Below are positions 11,323 through 22,637 of a stretch of DNA of 57,855 bases, one piece after another. The notes under the pieces were generated by a model. It was not told the origin of the DNA. It worked only from the letters and a program-made list of their open reading frames with translations, and made no database searches. This stretch comes from an uncultured Alloprevotella sp. Lineage in GTDB: Bacteria; Bacteroidota; Bacteroidia; Bacteroidales; Bacteroidaceae. A program made the position numbers and the translations under genes. Where the stretch lies: the NCBI GenBank assembly GCA_944322325.1, contig CALUOQ010000015.1, positions 1 through 57,855 of the forward strand, written 5' to 3'. Position 1 is the first letter of the stretch. Every line of letters begins with the position of its first letter.

Positions 11323-12984
11323 TCAGTATTTGAACGTGCTGCCTCCCAAAAATTCGCGCAGTAACGACGTCGGTGGCAGTCCCTTGAGCGAAATGGGTTT
11401 GAGGTAGCTCAGGAATTTGCGCAGTCGGTAGGCCTCGGAATACTCGGGAACATTCTCGGGAACTTGTTCGAGCAAGGGAAGCGCTTGGTTACGCAAGGCG
11501 GCAAACTCAAAGAGCAAGGCTGAATTGAACATGGCATCGGCGTTCTCCTGGTACGGGAAAATCCAACGGTCCTCACCGGCCCTGACCGAAGGCCAGCGCC
11601 GGATGGTTTCTGTAGCCGAATAGCCGCGATAACGGTAGTCACGCACGATGCGACGCAAGAGGCGGTTGTCCGTCGTGGGGATATAATTATGGTCGTCAAG
11701 CAGGATGGTGGTCAGGGCCGAAGCGTAGATTTTGAATTTCCGCTCGTCGGGAATTTCGGCCGTCAGACTGGGATTGAGTGCATGTATACCCTCGAGTACC
11801 AAGAGCGTACCTCGCTCAATGCGCAGGCGATGCCCGCTTTTCTCGCTCTTTCCTGTCTGAAAATTATAGCGCGGCAGTTCTACTTCTTCGCCGGCCAGCA
11901 ACGCTTTGAGCTGCGCCGTGAGCAAGGGAATGTCGAGCGCGTCGATATGCTCGAAGTCGTAGTCGCCGTTGGCGGCACGCGGCGTTTTCTCGCGGTCGAC
12001 AAAGTAGTCGTCCAGCGAGATGGGCACAGGTTTCAGCCCGCAGGCCATGAGTTGCACAGCAAGGCGCTTGGAAAACGTCGTTTTGCCGCTCGACGACGGA
12101 CCGGAAATCAGAATCACTTTCACTTCGGGACGCGCCTCAATGGTATCGGCCAATCGGCTTATCTTTTTCTCCTGCAATGCTTCCGATACGTTGATGAGTT
12201 CGTTGGCAAAGCCGCGTTCGCACGCCTCGTTGAATTCGCCGATGGTCGAAACGCCAAGGATTTCCTGCCAGCGGTGGTGTTCGTTGAAAACGGCGAAAAT
12301 TTTACGCTGCGCCGTGGGAGGTTGTAACCGTAAGGGATTGCGACGGTCGGGCAAACGCAACAGCAATCCGTCGAAGTACGGTACGACATCGAAAAGGCGC
12401 AGTTGACGCGTATTGATAAGCAGCGAGCCGTAGAAGTACTCCGCCGTACCGTCGAGCGTATAATAATAGGTGTAAAGCGAACCGGTGCTCTCAAGCAGCT
12501 TCGCCTTGTTCTCAAGCCCTTCGCTGCGGAACAAGGCCACAGCCTTCTCCGTGGGACACGTAATGCGGTGAAAAGGCAGGGCGGCGTCGACAATCTCGTG
12601 CATACGTCGGCGTAAGGCTTCTATGTCATCCTTGGTGAGTTCGCGACCGAGGTCGAGGCGGCAATAGTAGCCGTTGGGCACGGGCGTATCGATGCGCAGA
12701 CGCGAACCGGGATAAAGGTCGATAACGGCTTTATATAACACAAAGAAAAGCGATCGGGTATAAGTGCGCATTCCCGAGGGCGACGTGACGTCGAGAAACT
12801 CCACATCCTTGTCCGTGAAGCACATGAAATGAAGCCCCTCGACCTTGTTGTTCACCTTGGCGCTGGTCACGCCGTAAGGCATGTCGAGCCCCGTCAAATT
12901 ATAAACCTCCTCAAGCGTCGAACCGGTAGGAACGTCATATCGTTGACCGTTGTTCTTACAATAGATAGTGATGATTTTATTCAT
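11323..12984 (-). CDS. Nucleoside (uridine-type) kinase with TGS and ThrRS-like N-terminal domains
   Basis: 553 residues from the ATG at 12984. Residues 1-65 form a TGS-like domain (MNKIITIYCKNNGQRYDVP). About 70-250 resembles the second additional domain of threonyl-tRNA synthetase. From about 280 comes a uridine kinase/phosphoribulokinase domain with Walker A GPSSSGKTTFSKRL and the DDYFVDREKTPR and FEHIDALDIPLL segments. Phosphorylation of a nucleoside, perhaps uridine or cytidine, is the likely reaction. The architecture is known in Bacteroidetes and some Firmicutes. The open frame could start at 13062, but those 26 residues are not conserved-looking. Its promoter was not found. Confidence 0.88.
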   Translation of the reverse strand: MNKIITIYCKNNGQRYDVPTGSTLEEVYNLTGLDMPYGVTSAKVNNKVEGLHFMCFTDKDVEFLDVTSPSGMRTYTRSLFFVLYKAVIDLYPGSRLRIDTPVPNGYYCRLDLGRELTKDDIEALRRRMHEIVDAALPFHRITCPTEKAVALFRSEGLENKAKLLESTGSLYTYYYTLDGTAEYFYGSLLINTRQLRLFDVVPYFDGLLLRLPDRRNPLRLQPPTAQRKIFAVFNEHHRWQEILGVSTIGEFNEACERGFANELINVSEALQEKKISRLADTIEARPEVKVILISGPSSSGKTTFSKRLAVQLMACGLKPVPISLDDYFVDREKTPRAANGDYDFEHIDALDIPLLTAQLKALLAGEEVELPRYNFQTGKSEKSGHRLRIERGTLLVLEGIHALNPSLTAEIPDERKFKIYASALTTILLDDHNYIPTTDNRLLRRIVRDYRYRGYSATETIRRWPSVRAGEDRWIFPYQENADAMFNSALLFEFAALRNQALPLLEQVPENVPEYSEAYRLRKFLSYLKPISLKGLPPTSLLREFLGGSTFKY

Positions 12985-13182
12985 GGCGTAAGGATTGAAA
13001 TGTGAGTGACCGCCTCTGCCGCTGTTCCGGCAATGGGAAGCCATGTTTTCAAAGTTCTGCAAAAAAGTCGAACTTCGGATGTTTCGACAGGGACTTTAAC
13101 GTTTTTAACGCTCGTAGTCGCCCAAAAGCCAAGTTTTCTGTTCCTGATTCGCCTCATACCGGAACATGCTCACGTAGTAAAT

Positions 13183-13210
13183 AAAAAAGCACTGCCCGCT
13201 TGGACAGTGC
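13183..13210 (-). terminator. Terminator of dapA
   Basis: Stem GCACTG/CAGTGC (13189-13194/13205-13210), extended by GG/CC pairing, followed on the minus strand by TTTTTT. It lies 36 bases past the dapA stop. The rest of the gap 12985-13182 shows no clear gene or promoter. Confidence 0.85.
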
Positions 13211-13245
13211 CGTGTATCGAAATGTACCGACAGACTATCGGTGCC

Positions 13246-14130
13246 TTAAGCCTTCAAAGTTTCCACTGCGGCTTTTATTTTCAAGTAAGTTTCCTCGCGG
13301 GCGGGGACAAGGGGCAGGCGCACGCGATTTTGGGCCTTGCCTTGTACGGCAAGAAGAGATTTCAGTCCGGCGGGATTACCGTCCACGGTCAGCAGGGTGT
13401 AAAGCTCGGTCAGTCGTCCGTTAGCGGCGGTCGCCGTAGCGATATCGCCGGCCAGTGCGGCGTGTACCATGGTACCGAATTCGGCATAACAAGCGTTGGC
13501 AATGACTGAGATGACACCAGTTGCACCATAGCCGATAAGTTCGAGCGTAAGCGCGTCGTCGCCGCTGATAACCTCGAACCCGGCAGGAGCCTGTTCAATA
13601 AGCGTGCGGATTTGTTCGATGCGCCCGGAGGCTTCCTTTATCGCAACGACATTGGGACATTCGCCGGCCAGACGGAGCGTAGTGGCCGCTTCGAGGTTCA
13701 CCCCCGTACGGCCCGGTACGTTGTAGAGCACGACGGGTAATTCCGTAGCGGCAGCCACAGCCTTGAAGTGCTGGTAAAGACCTTCCTGAGTCGGTTTGTT
13801 GTAATACGGACATACGACAAGTACGCCGTCGATGCCCGACAGGTCGCCGTGACGCAGGAAATCGGTGACCGTGGTCGTACAGTTCGTGCCACAGCCGAGG
13901 AGCAAGGGCACGCGCCCGTCGACCTCCTGAACGACAAGGTCCTTGATAGTCCGTTTCTCAGCGGCGGTCAGACAAGGCGTCTCGGCGGTCGTACCGAGCA
14001 CACAAATGAAATCAACTCCGCCCGCCAGTTGCGAACGAACCATGCCTGCCAGCGCGTCATAGTCGACTTCGCCGCTTTCGGTAAACGGGGTGGCCAGCGC
14101 TACGCCCATCCCCTTGAAGATATTATTCAT
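13246..14130 (-). CDS. dapA: 4-Hydroxy-tetrahydrodipicolinate synthase
   Basis: 294 residues. Condenses pyruvate with aspartate semialdehyde in lysine and diaminopimelate synthesis. Visible are GTTAETP (substrate Thr), the LYNVPGRTGVN segment with the active-site Tyr, VVAIKEASG with the Schiff-base Lys, and a GDDALT loop. Length is typical. It has its own -7 box and terminator, so it is monocistronic. Confidence 0.96.
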   Translation of the reverse strand: MNNIFKGMGVALATPFTESGEVDYDALAGMVRSQLAGGVDFICVLGTTAETPCLTAAEKRTIKDLVVQEVDGRVPLLLGCGTNCTTTVTDFLRHGDLSGIDGVLVVCPYYNKPTQEGLYQHFKAVAAATELPVVLYNVPGRTGVNLEAATTLRLAGECPNVVAIKEASGRIEQIRTLIEQAPAGFEVISGDDALTLELIGYGATGVISVIANACYAEFGTMVHAALAGDIATATAANGRLTELYTLLTVDGNPAGLKSLLAVQGKAQNRVRLPLVPAREETYLKIKAAVETLKA

Positions 14131-14163
14131 TGTTTTTATTCAAATTGTCGTTGCTCTGAGGGG

Positions 14164-14171
14164 CAAAATTA
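14164..14171 (-). promoter_or_regulatory. -7 box of dapA
   Basis: Minus strand TAATTTTG matches TAnnTTTG, 33 bases upstream of the dapA ATG. Confidence 0.6.
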
Positions 14172-14209
14172 CTAATTATAATGGGAACAAGCGGTGTACC
14201 TGTCTTTTT

Positions 14210-16263
<2,054 letters not shown>

Positions 16264-16309
16264 CACCACCAGAAACCGTAGCCGCGTGCTGCCATTTTTC
16301 CTTTCCGCC

Positions 16310-16987
16310 ATGCGCATAGACATCATTACCGTACTGCCCGAGATGCTCGACGGCTTCGTAAATACTTCCATCCTGGGCCGTGCCCAAAAAAAGGGACTTG
16401 CTGAAATCCACGTGCACAACCTGCGCGATTACACCACCGACCGTCACCGCCGCGTCGACGACTATGCCTTCGGAGGCTTTGCCGGAATGGTCATGGCCTG
16501 CCAGCCGATCGACGCGTGTATAACGGCACTGAAAGCGGAAAGGGACTACGACGAGATCATCTTTACCACACCCGACGGCGAACGCTTCGACCAGCCCATG
16601 GCCAACAGCCTTTCGCTGGCGCAGAACCTCATTATTCTGTGCGGGCACTACAAGGGTATCGACTACCGCATTCGCGAACATCTCATCACCAAGGAAGTGA
16701 GTCTCGGCGACTTCGTCCTGACTGGCGGAGAGCTCGCCGCAGCTGCTATGACCGACGCTATCGTACGCTTGGTGCCGGGCGTGTTGGGTGACGAGCAGAG
16801 CGCCTTCAACGACTCGTTTCAGGACAACTTGCTGGCGGCGCCTGTCTATACCCGCCCGGCCGACTACAAGGGCTGGAAAGTGCCCGACGTACTCCTCTCG
16901 GGCCATGAGGCAAAAATCAAGGAGTGGGAAATCAACCAGTCGCTGGAGCGGACGCGCCGCCTGCGTCCAGACTTGCTCGGCGAGTAA
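16310..16987 (+). CDS. trmD: tRNA (guanine37-N1)-methyltransferase
   Basis: 225 residues. Methylates G37 next to the anticodon with S-adenosylmethionine. The SPOUT knot motifs are present: [12 protein letters not shown] at the start, [27 protein letters not shown] and the DLLGE-like end. The ATG at 16310 matches the usual TrmD N-terminus; an in-frame start at 16286 would add eight unrelated residues. Confidence 0.96.
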   Translation: MRIDIITVLPEMLDGFVNTSILGRAQKKGLAEIHVHNLRDYTTDRHRRVDDYAFGGFAGMVMACQPIDACITALKAERDYDEIIFTTPDGERFDQPMANSLSLAQNLIILCGHYKGIDYRIREHLITKEVSLGDFVLTGGELAAAAMTDAIVRLVPGVLGDEQSAFNDSFQDNLLAAPVYTRPADYKGWKVPDVLLSGHEAKIKEWEINQSLERTRRLRPDLLGE

Positions 16988-17023
16988 ACATACTTTCATT
17001 TTCTTCCCCTTTTCAAACATCAA

Positions 17024-17068
17024 TGTCCGACAAAACTTTCAGGAAATCACCTGAAGTTTTGCCGGACA
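17024..17068. terminator. Shared terminator of trmD and the SLC13 gene
   Basis: Long stem TGTCCGACAAAACTTTCAGG/CCTGAAGTTTTGCCGGACA with two mismatches and a 6-base loop, between convergent genes. T-rich sequence follows on the plus side. Confidence 0.75.
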
Positions 17069-17097
17069 CTTTCTATTTTCAAACAACTATGCTGCTC

Positions 17098-18948
17098 TTA
17101 AAACGGGAAAAGCAGGGGAATCGCAAAGATAGCTACGACGCCGATGGCTATCTGTAGGGGAACGCCGACTTTGACGTAGTCCATAAATGTGTAACGGCCG
17201 GCACTCATAACCATCGCATTGGGCGGAGTCGAAATGGGAGCGGCAAAACAGGCACTCGCGGCGACAGCCGCCGTCATCAGGAAAGGAGCAGGATCTACGC
17301 CCATTTGCGCAGCGGTCTGCATGGCGATAGGAGCGACGAGGATAGCGGTAGCCGAATTGCTGATAAACGTGGAAAGAAGCGAAGTAGCGGCATACACACC
17401 GGCCAAAGCGGCCAACGGACCGTACGTACCGAGACCGGTGACGATGGCTTCGGACACCTGGGCAGACACCCCGGTTTTCTCAAGCGCGGTAGACATGGGC
17501 ATCATGGCCGCTATAAGTACGATACTCTCCCAACCGATACTCTTATAAGCAGCGTCGACACTGCGCATACAACCGGTGAGCACCATTAGCAGGGCAGCGA
17601 TAATGACAATTCCCACGGGAGCCACGGGCAACACGTCGAATACCATGAAGAAAACCATCAAAGCCATAATAACAGCGGCCAAGGGAGCCTTGTGATCAAA
17701 GGTAACGTGCTCGGCTGTTTCGAGCGGGCGGCCTACGACGAGCCACTCGCGCCGCTTGTGGGCCAGGCTCTCGATACTTTTCCACGCACCGTGCACAAGC
17801 ATCATGTCGCCGGGACGCAAAATTTCATCCTGAATGTTATCGAACAAGTATTGCCGACGACGTTTCAGAGCCAGTATACTTACGCCGAATCGTTCCCTGA
17901 AGTTGGCTGCGCGCAACGGACGGCCCACAAGCGACGAACCGGGGGTGAGCAAAAGCTCCGCCAGACCGATTTCGTAGAAGTCGAGCTTGCAACGGTCGCC
18001 GCGCTCCTCGTCATGATGCACCTGCACGTGATAGTCGGCGGCAAAGCGCTCGACGGCATCGCGGTGACCGAGGACATAAAGCGTATCGCCGGTAGCAAAG
18101 AGCGTATCGGGCGTAGCCAGTTCCTGTAGGGTAGGACTCAGGAGCGAAGCGGTAAGCCCTACGTGGGCGCGCCTCACCTCAAGCAAGGTAAGTCCGTAAC
18201 GATGGTGCAGGTCCACTTCGCGCAAAGTCTGGCCCTCGAGGGGTGAACGGTCGCGCAATTCGAGACGGAAAAGGTAGTCATCGACGTGATAATCGTGAAG
18301 CAACTCACTCGGTGTACGCTCGTCGTCCGTTTCGAGGGAGGCATCGCCACGCCGTTTCAGGAACAAGCGACACAGGGGGTAAAGCAAAATAAGTCCCACG
18401 GCGAGACAGATAAGACCGATAGGGGTGAAGTCGAAAAAATTGAAGCCTTCGTAACCCCCATTACGGAGGTACTCGTCAACGATAAGGTTGGGCGGTGTAC
18501 CGATAAGCGTCAGGATTCCACCCATACTGCTGGCAAAAGCCAGCGGCATAAGGAGCTGACTGGGACTGACGCGGGCCGTCTTGGCCATGGCAAGGACAAT
18601 AGGAAGCAGCAAAGCCACCGTACCGGTGTTGCTGACGAAAGCGGCCACTGAGGCAGTGACGAGCACAACGAGGAAAAAGAGGCGTTTTTCGCTCGTGCCG
18701 GCCAGTTTCAGGAGCTTGCCGCTGATGATTCGGGCCAAGCCGGTCTGAAACAGCGCACCGCCGACTACAAAAAGACCGACCATCATGACGACGGCGGAGT
18801 TAGAGAAACCTGCCAGCGCCTCGGCCGGCGTGACGATGCCCGCTGCCAGCAATACGGCCAGGGCACAGAGAGCTACAACATCCGAGCGGACTTTTCCGAT
18901 GACGAAAAAGACTGCCGCTCCGAGGAGGGTGATAAGCGTGATAAGCAT
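17098..18948 (-). CDS. SLC13/DASS-type permease with two RCK_C domains
   Basis: 616-residue inner-membrane transporter, probably a Na+-coupled importer or exporter of an anion such as a dicarboxylate or sulfate. The N-terminal half (about 1-180) and C-terminal half (about 400-616) each hold several membrane segments with the family SNTGTVALLLPI and SNSATAILVAPIA repeats, plus GTPPNLIVDEYL. Between them lie two cytosolic RCK_C/TrkA_C-like domains (about 205-290 and 300-385). The substrate is not deducible. The gene is monocistronic and convergent with trmD. A TATCTTCG sequence just upstream is an imperfect -7 box. Confidence 0.88.
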   Translation of the reverse strand: MLITLITLLGAAVFFVIGKVRSDVVALCALAVLLAAGIVTPAEALAGFSNSAVVMMVGLFVVGGALFQTGLARIISGKLLKLAGTSEKRLFFLVVLVTASVAAFVSNTGTVALLLPIVLAMAKTARVSPSQLLMPLAFASSMGGILTLIGTPPNLIVDEYLRNGGYEGFNFFDFTPIGLICLAVGLILLYPLCRLFLKRRGDASLETDDERTPSELLHDYHVDDYLFRLELRDRSPLEGQTLREVDLHHRYGLTLLEVRRAHVGLTASLLSPTLQELATPDTLFATGDTLYVLGHRDAVERFAADYHVQVHHDEERGDRCKLDFYEIGLAELLLTPGSSLVGRPLRAANFRERFGVSILALKRRRQYLFDNIQDEILRPGDMMLVHGAWKSIESLAHKRREWLVVGRPLETAEHVTFDHKAPLAAVIMALMVFFMVFDVLPVAPVGIVIIAALLMVLTGCMRSVDAAYKSIGWESIVLIAAMMPMSTALEKTGVSAQVSEAIVTGLGTYGPLAALAGVYAATSLLSTFISNSATAILVAPIAMQTAAQMGVDPAPFLMTAAVAASACFAAPISTPPNAMVMSAGRYTFMDYVKVGVPLQIAIGVVAIFAIPLLFPF

Positions 18949-19093
18949 AGCGCACTCAAGTTAAAGCGTTAACCTACGGGCGAAGATAGTTGTTTTTGTA
19001 ACAAGTAGGTTGGCTTTCACGTTTTTTTGCGCGCTCTTTTTATGGACCGCCCGTCGCGGGCAGAATGCGCTTCGCTTTGCTGTTTTCTCTTTG

Positions 19094-20122
19094 TTAACTG
19101 CCTGTCTGCGCTTGCCGCACGAGTGGACGGATTTCCTCCATGAGCGTGAAAAGCTCGTCGACTGTCGTAGCACGCAGTAGGGCGATACGCCGTTCGCGAA
19201 AGTTTGGGATGCCTTTGAAGAGAGGCGTGGCGGCCAAGTGTCGGCGGATATGCAGGATGCCGCGGTACTCGTCGATACGCGCCACGCTGTTACGGACTTG
19301 CTCCTTAAGGACATCGAGTTTCCAGTCGGGCGACATGGGCGGATAACTGCTCGGAATGACCTCACCGACGTCGCGCTGACCGGGATGGAGCAGGTCGCTC
19401 ATTTCCTTGAACACCCATGGCCGGCCGAACGTGGCGCGGCCCACCATGACGGCATCAACGCCGTAACGCTCGAAGGCAGTCTTGGCCGCTTCGGCCGTAG
19501 TAATGTCTCCGTTGCCTATTACAGGAATGTGCATACGGGGATTGCGCTTGACTTCTCCGATGAGCGTCCAGTCGGCCTCGCCGGTGTACATCTGCGAACG
19601 GGTCCTGCCGTGGATGGTCAGTGCCGCAATGCCCTGGTCCTGCAACTGCTCGGCCAGTTCAACGATGATTTTGCTATTCTGGTCCCAGCCTAAGCGCGTT
19701 TTTACGGTCACCGGCACCGAAACGGCATCTACTACGGCACGCGTAATGGCCAGCATCCGCGGTACGTCCTGAAGCAGTCCCGCGCCTGCGCCCTTGCCCG
19801 CCACGCGCTTCACGGGGCAACCGAAGTTCAAGTCGAGTACGTCGGGATGGGCCTGCTCGACGACCAGCTGTGCCGCGTCGCGCACGGCGACGGGTTCCTT
19901 GCCGTAAATCTGAATAGCCACGGGGCGCTCCTCGTCACAGACGGTGAGTTTCTCCATACTGCGGTTTACGCCGCGCACCAGGGCGTCGGCGGCCACAAAT
20001 TCGGAATAAACCATTGCCGCTCCCATGCGGCGGCAAAGCAGACGGAAACCTATGTCCGTGACATCCTCCATCGGAGCAAGCAACAACGGACGCTCCCCCA
20101 GGTCTATGTGTCGTATCTTCAT
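19094..20122 (-). CDS. dusB: tRNA-dihydrouridine synthase
   Basis: 342 residues. Reduces uridine to dihydrouridine in the tRNA D-loop using FMN and NADPH. Shows LLLAPMEDVTDIGFR (FMN site), the catalytic Cys in LNFGCPVKRVAGKGAGAGLL, TVKTRLGWD, LTIHGRTRSQMYTG and VIGNGDI. The ATG at 20122 overlaps the CPBP gene stop by four bases, so it is preferred over 20182. It is the last gene of the HAD-ribF-CPBP-dus operon. Confidence 0.93.
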   Translation of the reverse strand: MKIRHIDLGERPLLLAPMEDVTDIGFRLLCRRMGAAMVYSEFVAADALVRGVNRSMEKLTVCDEERPVAIQIYGKEPVAVRDAAQLVVEQAHPDVLDLNFGCPVKRVAGKGAGAGLLQDVPRMLAITRAVVDAVSVPVTVKTRLGWDQNSKIIVELAEQLQDQGIAALTIHGRTRSQMYTGEADWTLIGEVKRNPRMHIPVIGNGDITTAEAAKTAFERYGVDAVMVGRATFGRPWVFKEMSDLLHPGQRDVGEVIPSSYPPMSPDWKLDVLKEQVRNSVARIDEYRGILHIRRHLAATPLFKGIPNFRERRIALLRATTVDELFTLMEEIRPLVRQAQTGS

Positions 20123-20862
20123 AAATTGCGCAAACGGAGCCGTTGCCACGCCACGAGCAGGGCGACAGCCGCAAGGGTACAACTAACTATCAGTATCAGC
20201 CGGGTGGCAATGCCTGTCGCCTCGTCGGACATCGGGGTCAGGTAATAGGAAACAAGTCCCGACGTGTTGACCAACACGTGGGCAACGACCGGAAGGCGCA
20301 GGTCGCCTGTCGTCACGTAGAACACGCCGAACAACGTGCCCAATACAAAGGCTGGAATGCCCTGCGCGGCATTCCCGTGAACCAGCGCAAAGACAAGTGC
20401 AGCCAGCACGGCAGCCGCATATCGGTTCAGCCCGCTACGCACCATGTGCCGTACGAGGCCTTCGCGAAAGACTACTTCTTCCGTGAGCGGCCCGACGAGA
20501 GCCAGACTGACCAGACAGATCGGATTTCCTTTCATTGCGCTGAAAAAGGCCGTCGTACCGCCGTCGTCAACGCCAACGAGATCCGTCGCGCCGCCCAAGG
20601 CAAGCATCAGAGCGACCGTAGCACCCAGCGCAGCCAGTGTCGAGCCTGTCCGCATCGGCATTCTGTCAGTCGGAAGCCGCCGCCTGACCAGTCCCAGCCA
20701 GGCAAGACTCATTATAAACAGGAGCTGGACCGGAAACGACGCCACACCGTAGGCCACTTCGCGCCCACCGACCCAACCTGCGGCCAGCAGACCGTGGCCA
20801 AGCACGACCGTGAGCAGCTGTTCTACGAAAAAGAGCAGCAATATCAGAACTATGGCCTTCAT
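20119..20862 (-). CDS. CPBP-family intramembrane glutamic protease
   Basis: 247 residues and about seven or eight hydrophobic segments. The family motifs are present: EExxxR as EEVVFREGLVRHM (around residue 135), then H in LVFALVHGN, then HxxxN as VVAHVLVN. CPBP proteins cleave membrane-embedded substrates or maintain membrane proteins, but the target is unknown. It overlaps ribF upstream and dusB downstream by four bases each, the tight packing of one operon. Confidence 0.88.
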   Translation of the reverse strand: MKAIVLILLLFFVEQLLTVVLGHGLLAAGWVGGREVAYGVASFPVQLLFIMSLAWLGLVRRRLPTDRMPMRTGSTLAALGATVALMLALGGATDLVGVDDGGTTAFFSAMKGNPICLVSLALVGPLTEEVVFREGLVRHMVRSGLNRYAAAVLAALVFALVHGNAAQGIPAFVLGTLFGVFYVTTGDLRLPVVAHVLVNTSGLVSYYLTPMSDEATGIATRLILIVSCTLAAVALLVAWQRLRLRNL

Positions 20863-21785
20863 GAGCGAAGCAGCCGCAGGGCCTCCCCGGCGTCGGCCTC
20901 AAGTTGCCGGCGCAAGGCTTCGGGAGAATCAAAACGCCGTTCCTCGCGCAGACGGCGCACAAAGTCAAGCCGCAGCGTATGGTTGTACAAATCGCCGCTG
21001 AAGCCGAACAAATGGGCTTCGACGCTGAGCGGTCCGCCGTCGCCGAACGTGGGCCGGTCGCCGATGTTGACCATCGCGTCGTAGTCCTTGCCGTCGGCTT
21101 CGGCACGAACGGCATACACACCCGTAGCGGGAATGAGCTTGTCCGCACAGTCCGGCGCGACGTTGGCCGTGGGAAATCCGAGGTGCCGCCCGACGCGACG
21201 TCCTTCCACCACCGTTCCGCTCAAACGATACGGCCTGCCGAGACACAAACGCGCCATTTCGACATTACCGGCTTCCAGAAAACGACGCGTAGCGGAGGAA
21301 CTGACCCTGACGTCAGCCGTCTGAAACGAACGGGCGCGCACCACGTCGATGCCCAGTTCCCGCCCGTAACGCACATAGTTGACAAAGCCTTCATCACCGC
21401 CGCGCCCGAAGTGATGGTCGTAGCCTACGAGCAACGCTGCGGCGTGCCATTTTTCCTTGAGGTAAGTCTGCATGAAATCGCGGGCCGGCAAGGCAGCCAA
21501 TGCGCGGTCGAAGTGAAGCACACAGCAGCGGTCCACTCCGGCGGCAGCCAGCAGGTCAAGTTTTTCAGCCAGCGAGGTCAGCAGACGGGGCTGAAAGCCG
21601 GCATCGAGCGCCCGCCGGGGATGGGCGTCAAAGGTGACGACACACGACTCGACGCTTCGGCGCTCCGCCTCGGCGGACAACTGTTCGAGCAGGTAGCGGT
21701 GGCCGCGATGGACGCCGTCGAAAAATCCGATGGTCGCCACGCAGGGCGTCGCCGGACAGGGATGGGATTCGTCGACTATATACAT
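20859..21785 (-). CDS. ribF: Bifunctional riboflavin kinase/FAD synthetase
   Basis: 308 residues. Makes FMN from riboflavin and then FAD. The N-terminal nucleotidyltransferase part shows VATIGFFDGVHRGHRYLLEQL and GYDHHFGRGGDEG. The C-terminal riboflavin kinase part (about 185-308) has GRRVGRHLGFPTANV and NIGDRPTFGDG. It overlaps the HAD gene by 10 bases and the CPBP gene by four. Confidence 0.96.
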   Translation of the reverse strand: MYIVDESHPCPATPCVATIGFFDGVHRGHRYLLEQLSAEAERRSVESCVVTFDAHPRRALDAGFQPRLLTSLAEKLDLLAAAGVDRCCVLHFDRALAALPARDFMQTYLKEKWHAAALLVGYDHHFGRGGDEGFVNYVRYGRELGIDVVRARSFQTADVRVSSSATRRFLEAGNVEMARLCLGRPYRLSGTVVEGRRVGRHLGFPTANVAPDCADKLIPATGVYAVRAEADGKDYDAMVNIGDRPTFGDGGPLSVEAHLFGFSGDLYNHTLRLDFVRRLREERRFDSPEALRRQLEADAGEALRLLRS

Positions 21786-22402
21786 AGGTGACCTTCAGTG
21801 TCGAAAAACTTCATCCAATCACCGCCCAGCGGAGCCGTGACGGCATGGAAGCCCTCGTGGCGGGCGGCTTCGCAATTGGCCTCGCAGTCGTCGAGAAACA
21901 AAGTGTGCTGCGGGTCAAGACCGCCGGCGGCCACGGCCTGATAGATGGCAGGCGCCGGTTTTTCCACGCCTAACTCGAAGGATAGGAAAATGTGCTCAAA
22001 AAAATCGTCCACGCCGAGTCCGCGATACGCAAACAACCCTTCCCGGGCCATACGCCAGTGGATGGGATTCGTATTGCTGAGCAAGGAAAGACGGTAGTGC
22101 CGCTTCAGACGCAGCAAGCAGTCGAGACGTTCCGCGGGGATGCCCACGAGAAATTCCTCAAAGGCACCGACGATGTCGGCGTCGCTCAGCTGCGGTTTGC
22201 CGAAGAGCTGGCGGACGGCGACGCAGAACTCGGGCACCGTGATTTTACCGCTCTCGAGCTGCGAGAAGACTTTCTGCTGTCCGTAGTCGCCCAAGTAAGG
22301 GCGGACGTCGATCCCCAGCGCGGCAAAGGCCCGCTCGCAACGCGGACGGTCGAGGTCGACCAACACACCGCCGAAGTCGAAAAGTAAATGAGTGATATCC
22401 AT
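21776..22402 (-). CDS. HAD-superfamily phosphatase (YihX-like)
   Basis: 208 residues. A Mg2+-dependent phosphatase of the HAD IA type. Motif I is LLFDFGGVLVDLD (the nucleophile Asp precedes F-G-G), motif II LSLLSNTNPIHW, motif III ELGVEKPAPAIY and motif IV TLFLDDCEANCEAA. The open frame reaches 22537 upstream but passes the -7 box at 22459, so the ATG at 22402 is used. First gene of an operon with ribF; a phosphatase acting on FMN or a precursor is possible but not shown. Confidence 0.87.
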   Translation of the reverse strand: MDITHLLFDFGGVLVDLDRPRCERAFAALGIDVRPYLGDYGQQKVFSQLESGKITVPEFCVAVRQLFGKPQLSDADIVGAFEEFLVGIPAERLDCLLRLKRHYRLSLLSNTNPIHWRMAREGLFAYRGLGVDDFFEHIFLSFELGVEKPAPAIYQAVAAGGLDPQHTLFLDDCEANCEAARHEGFHAVTAPLGGDWMKFFDTEGHLCI

Positions 22403-22458
22403 TGCACGATGAGTTAGGCACGGCCGGCTGTCGTAGCCCACCCGGCTCGTATGTCCGG

Positions 22459-22466
22459 CAAAGATA
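22459..22466 (-). promoter_or_regulatory. -7 box of the HAD-ribF-CPBP-dusB operon
   Basis: Minus strand TATCTTTG, 56 bases upstream of the ATG at 22402. The palindromic repeat copy 2 begins about 45 bases further upstream. Confidence 0.6.
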
Positions 22467-22510
22467 ACGATTTTCAGCCGGATGCCACAACCAAGCCGCC
22501 TGATAGTTTT

Positions 22511-22595
22511 CACAAGTGCTGCGACAGGCAAAAACAAGTACTACGATAGTTTTTCCTGTCGCAGCGATAGAAATTTCTATCGTAGTACTTGTTTT
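22511..22595. repeat. Interspersed 21-bp-period palindromic repeat, copy 2
   Basis: Contains a perfect 19-base inverted repeat, aaaacaagtactacgatag (22531-22549) and its complement (22577-22595), around a 27-base centre with CTGTCGCAGCGATAG and A/T spacers. A further half copy (CACAAGTGCTGCGACAGG) precedes it from 22511. It lies between the HAD gene and the double-GNAT gene, both on the minus strand. Confidence 0.88.
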
Positions 22596-22637
22596 CACGG
22601 GGTATATATCCCGCAAAAACGTGTCCGCCGATAACCC

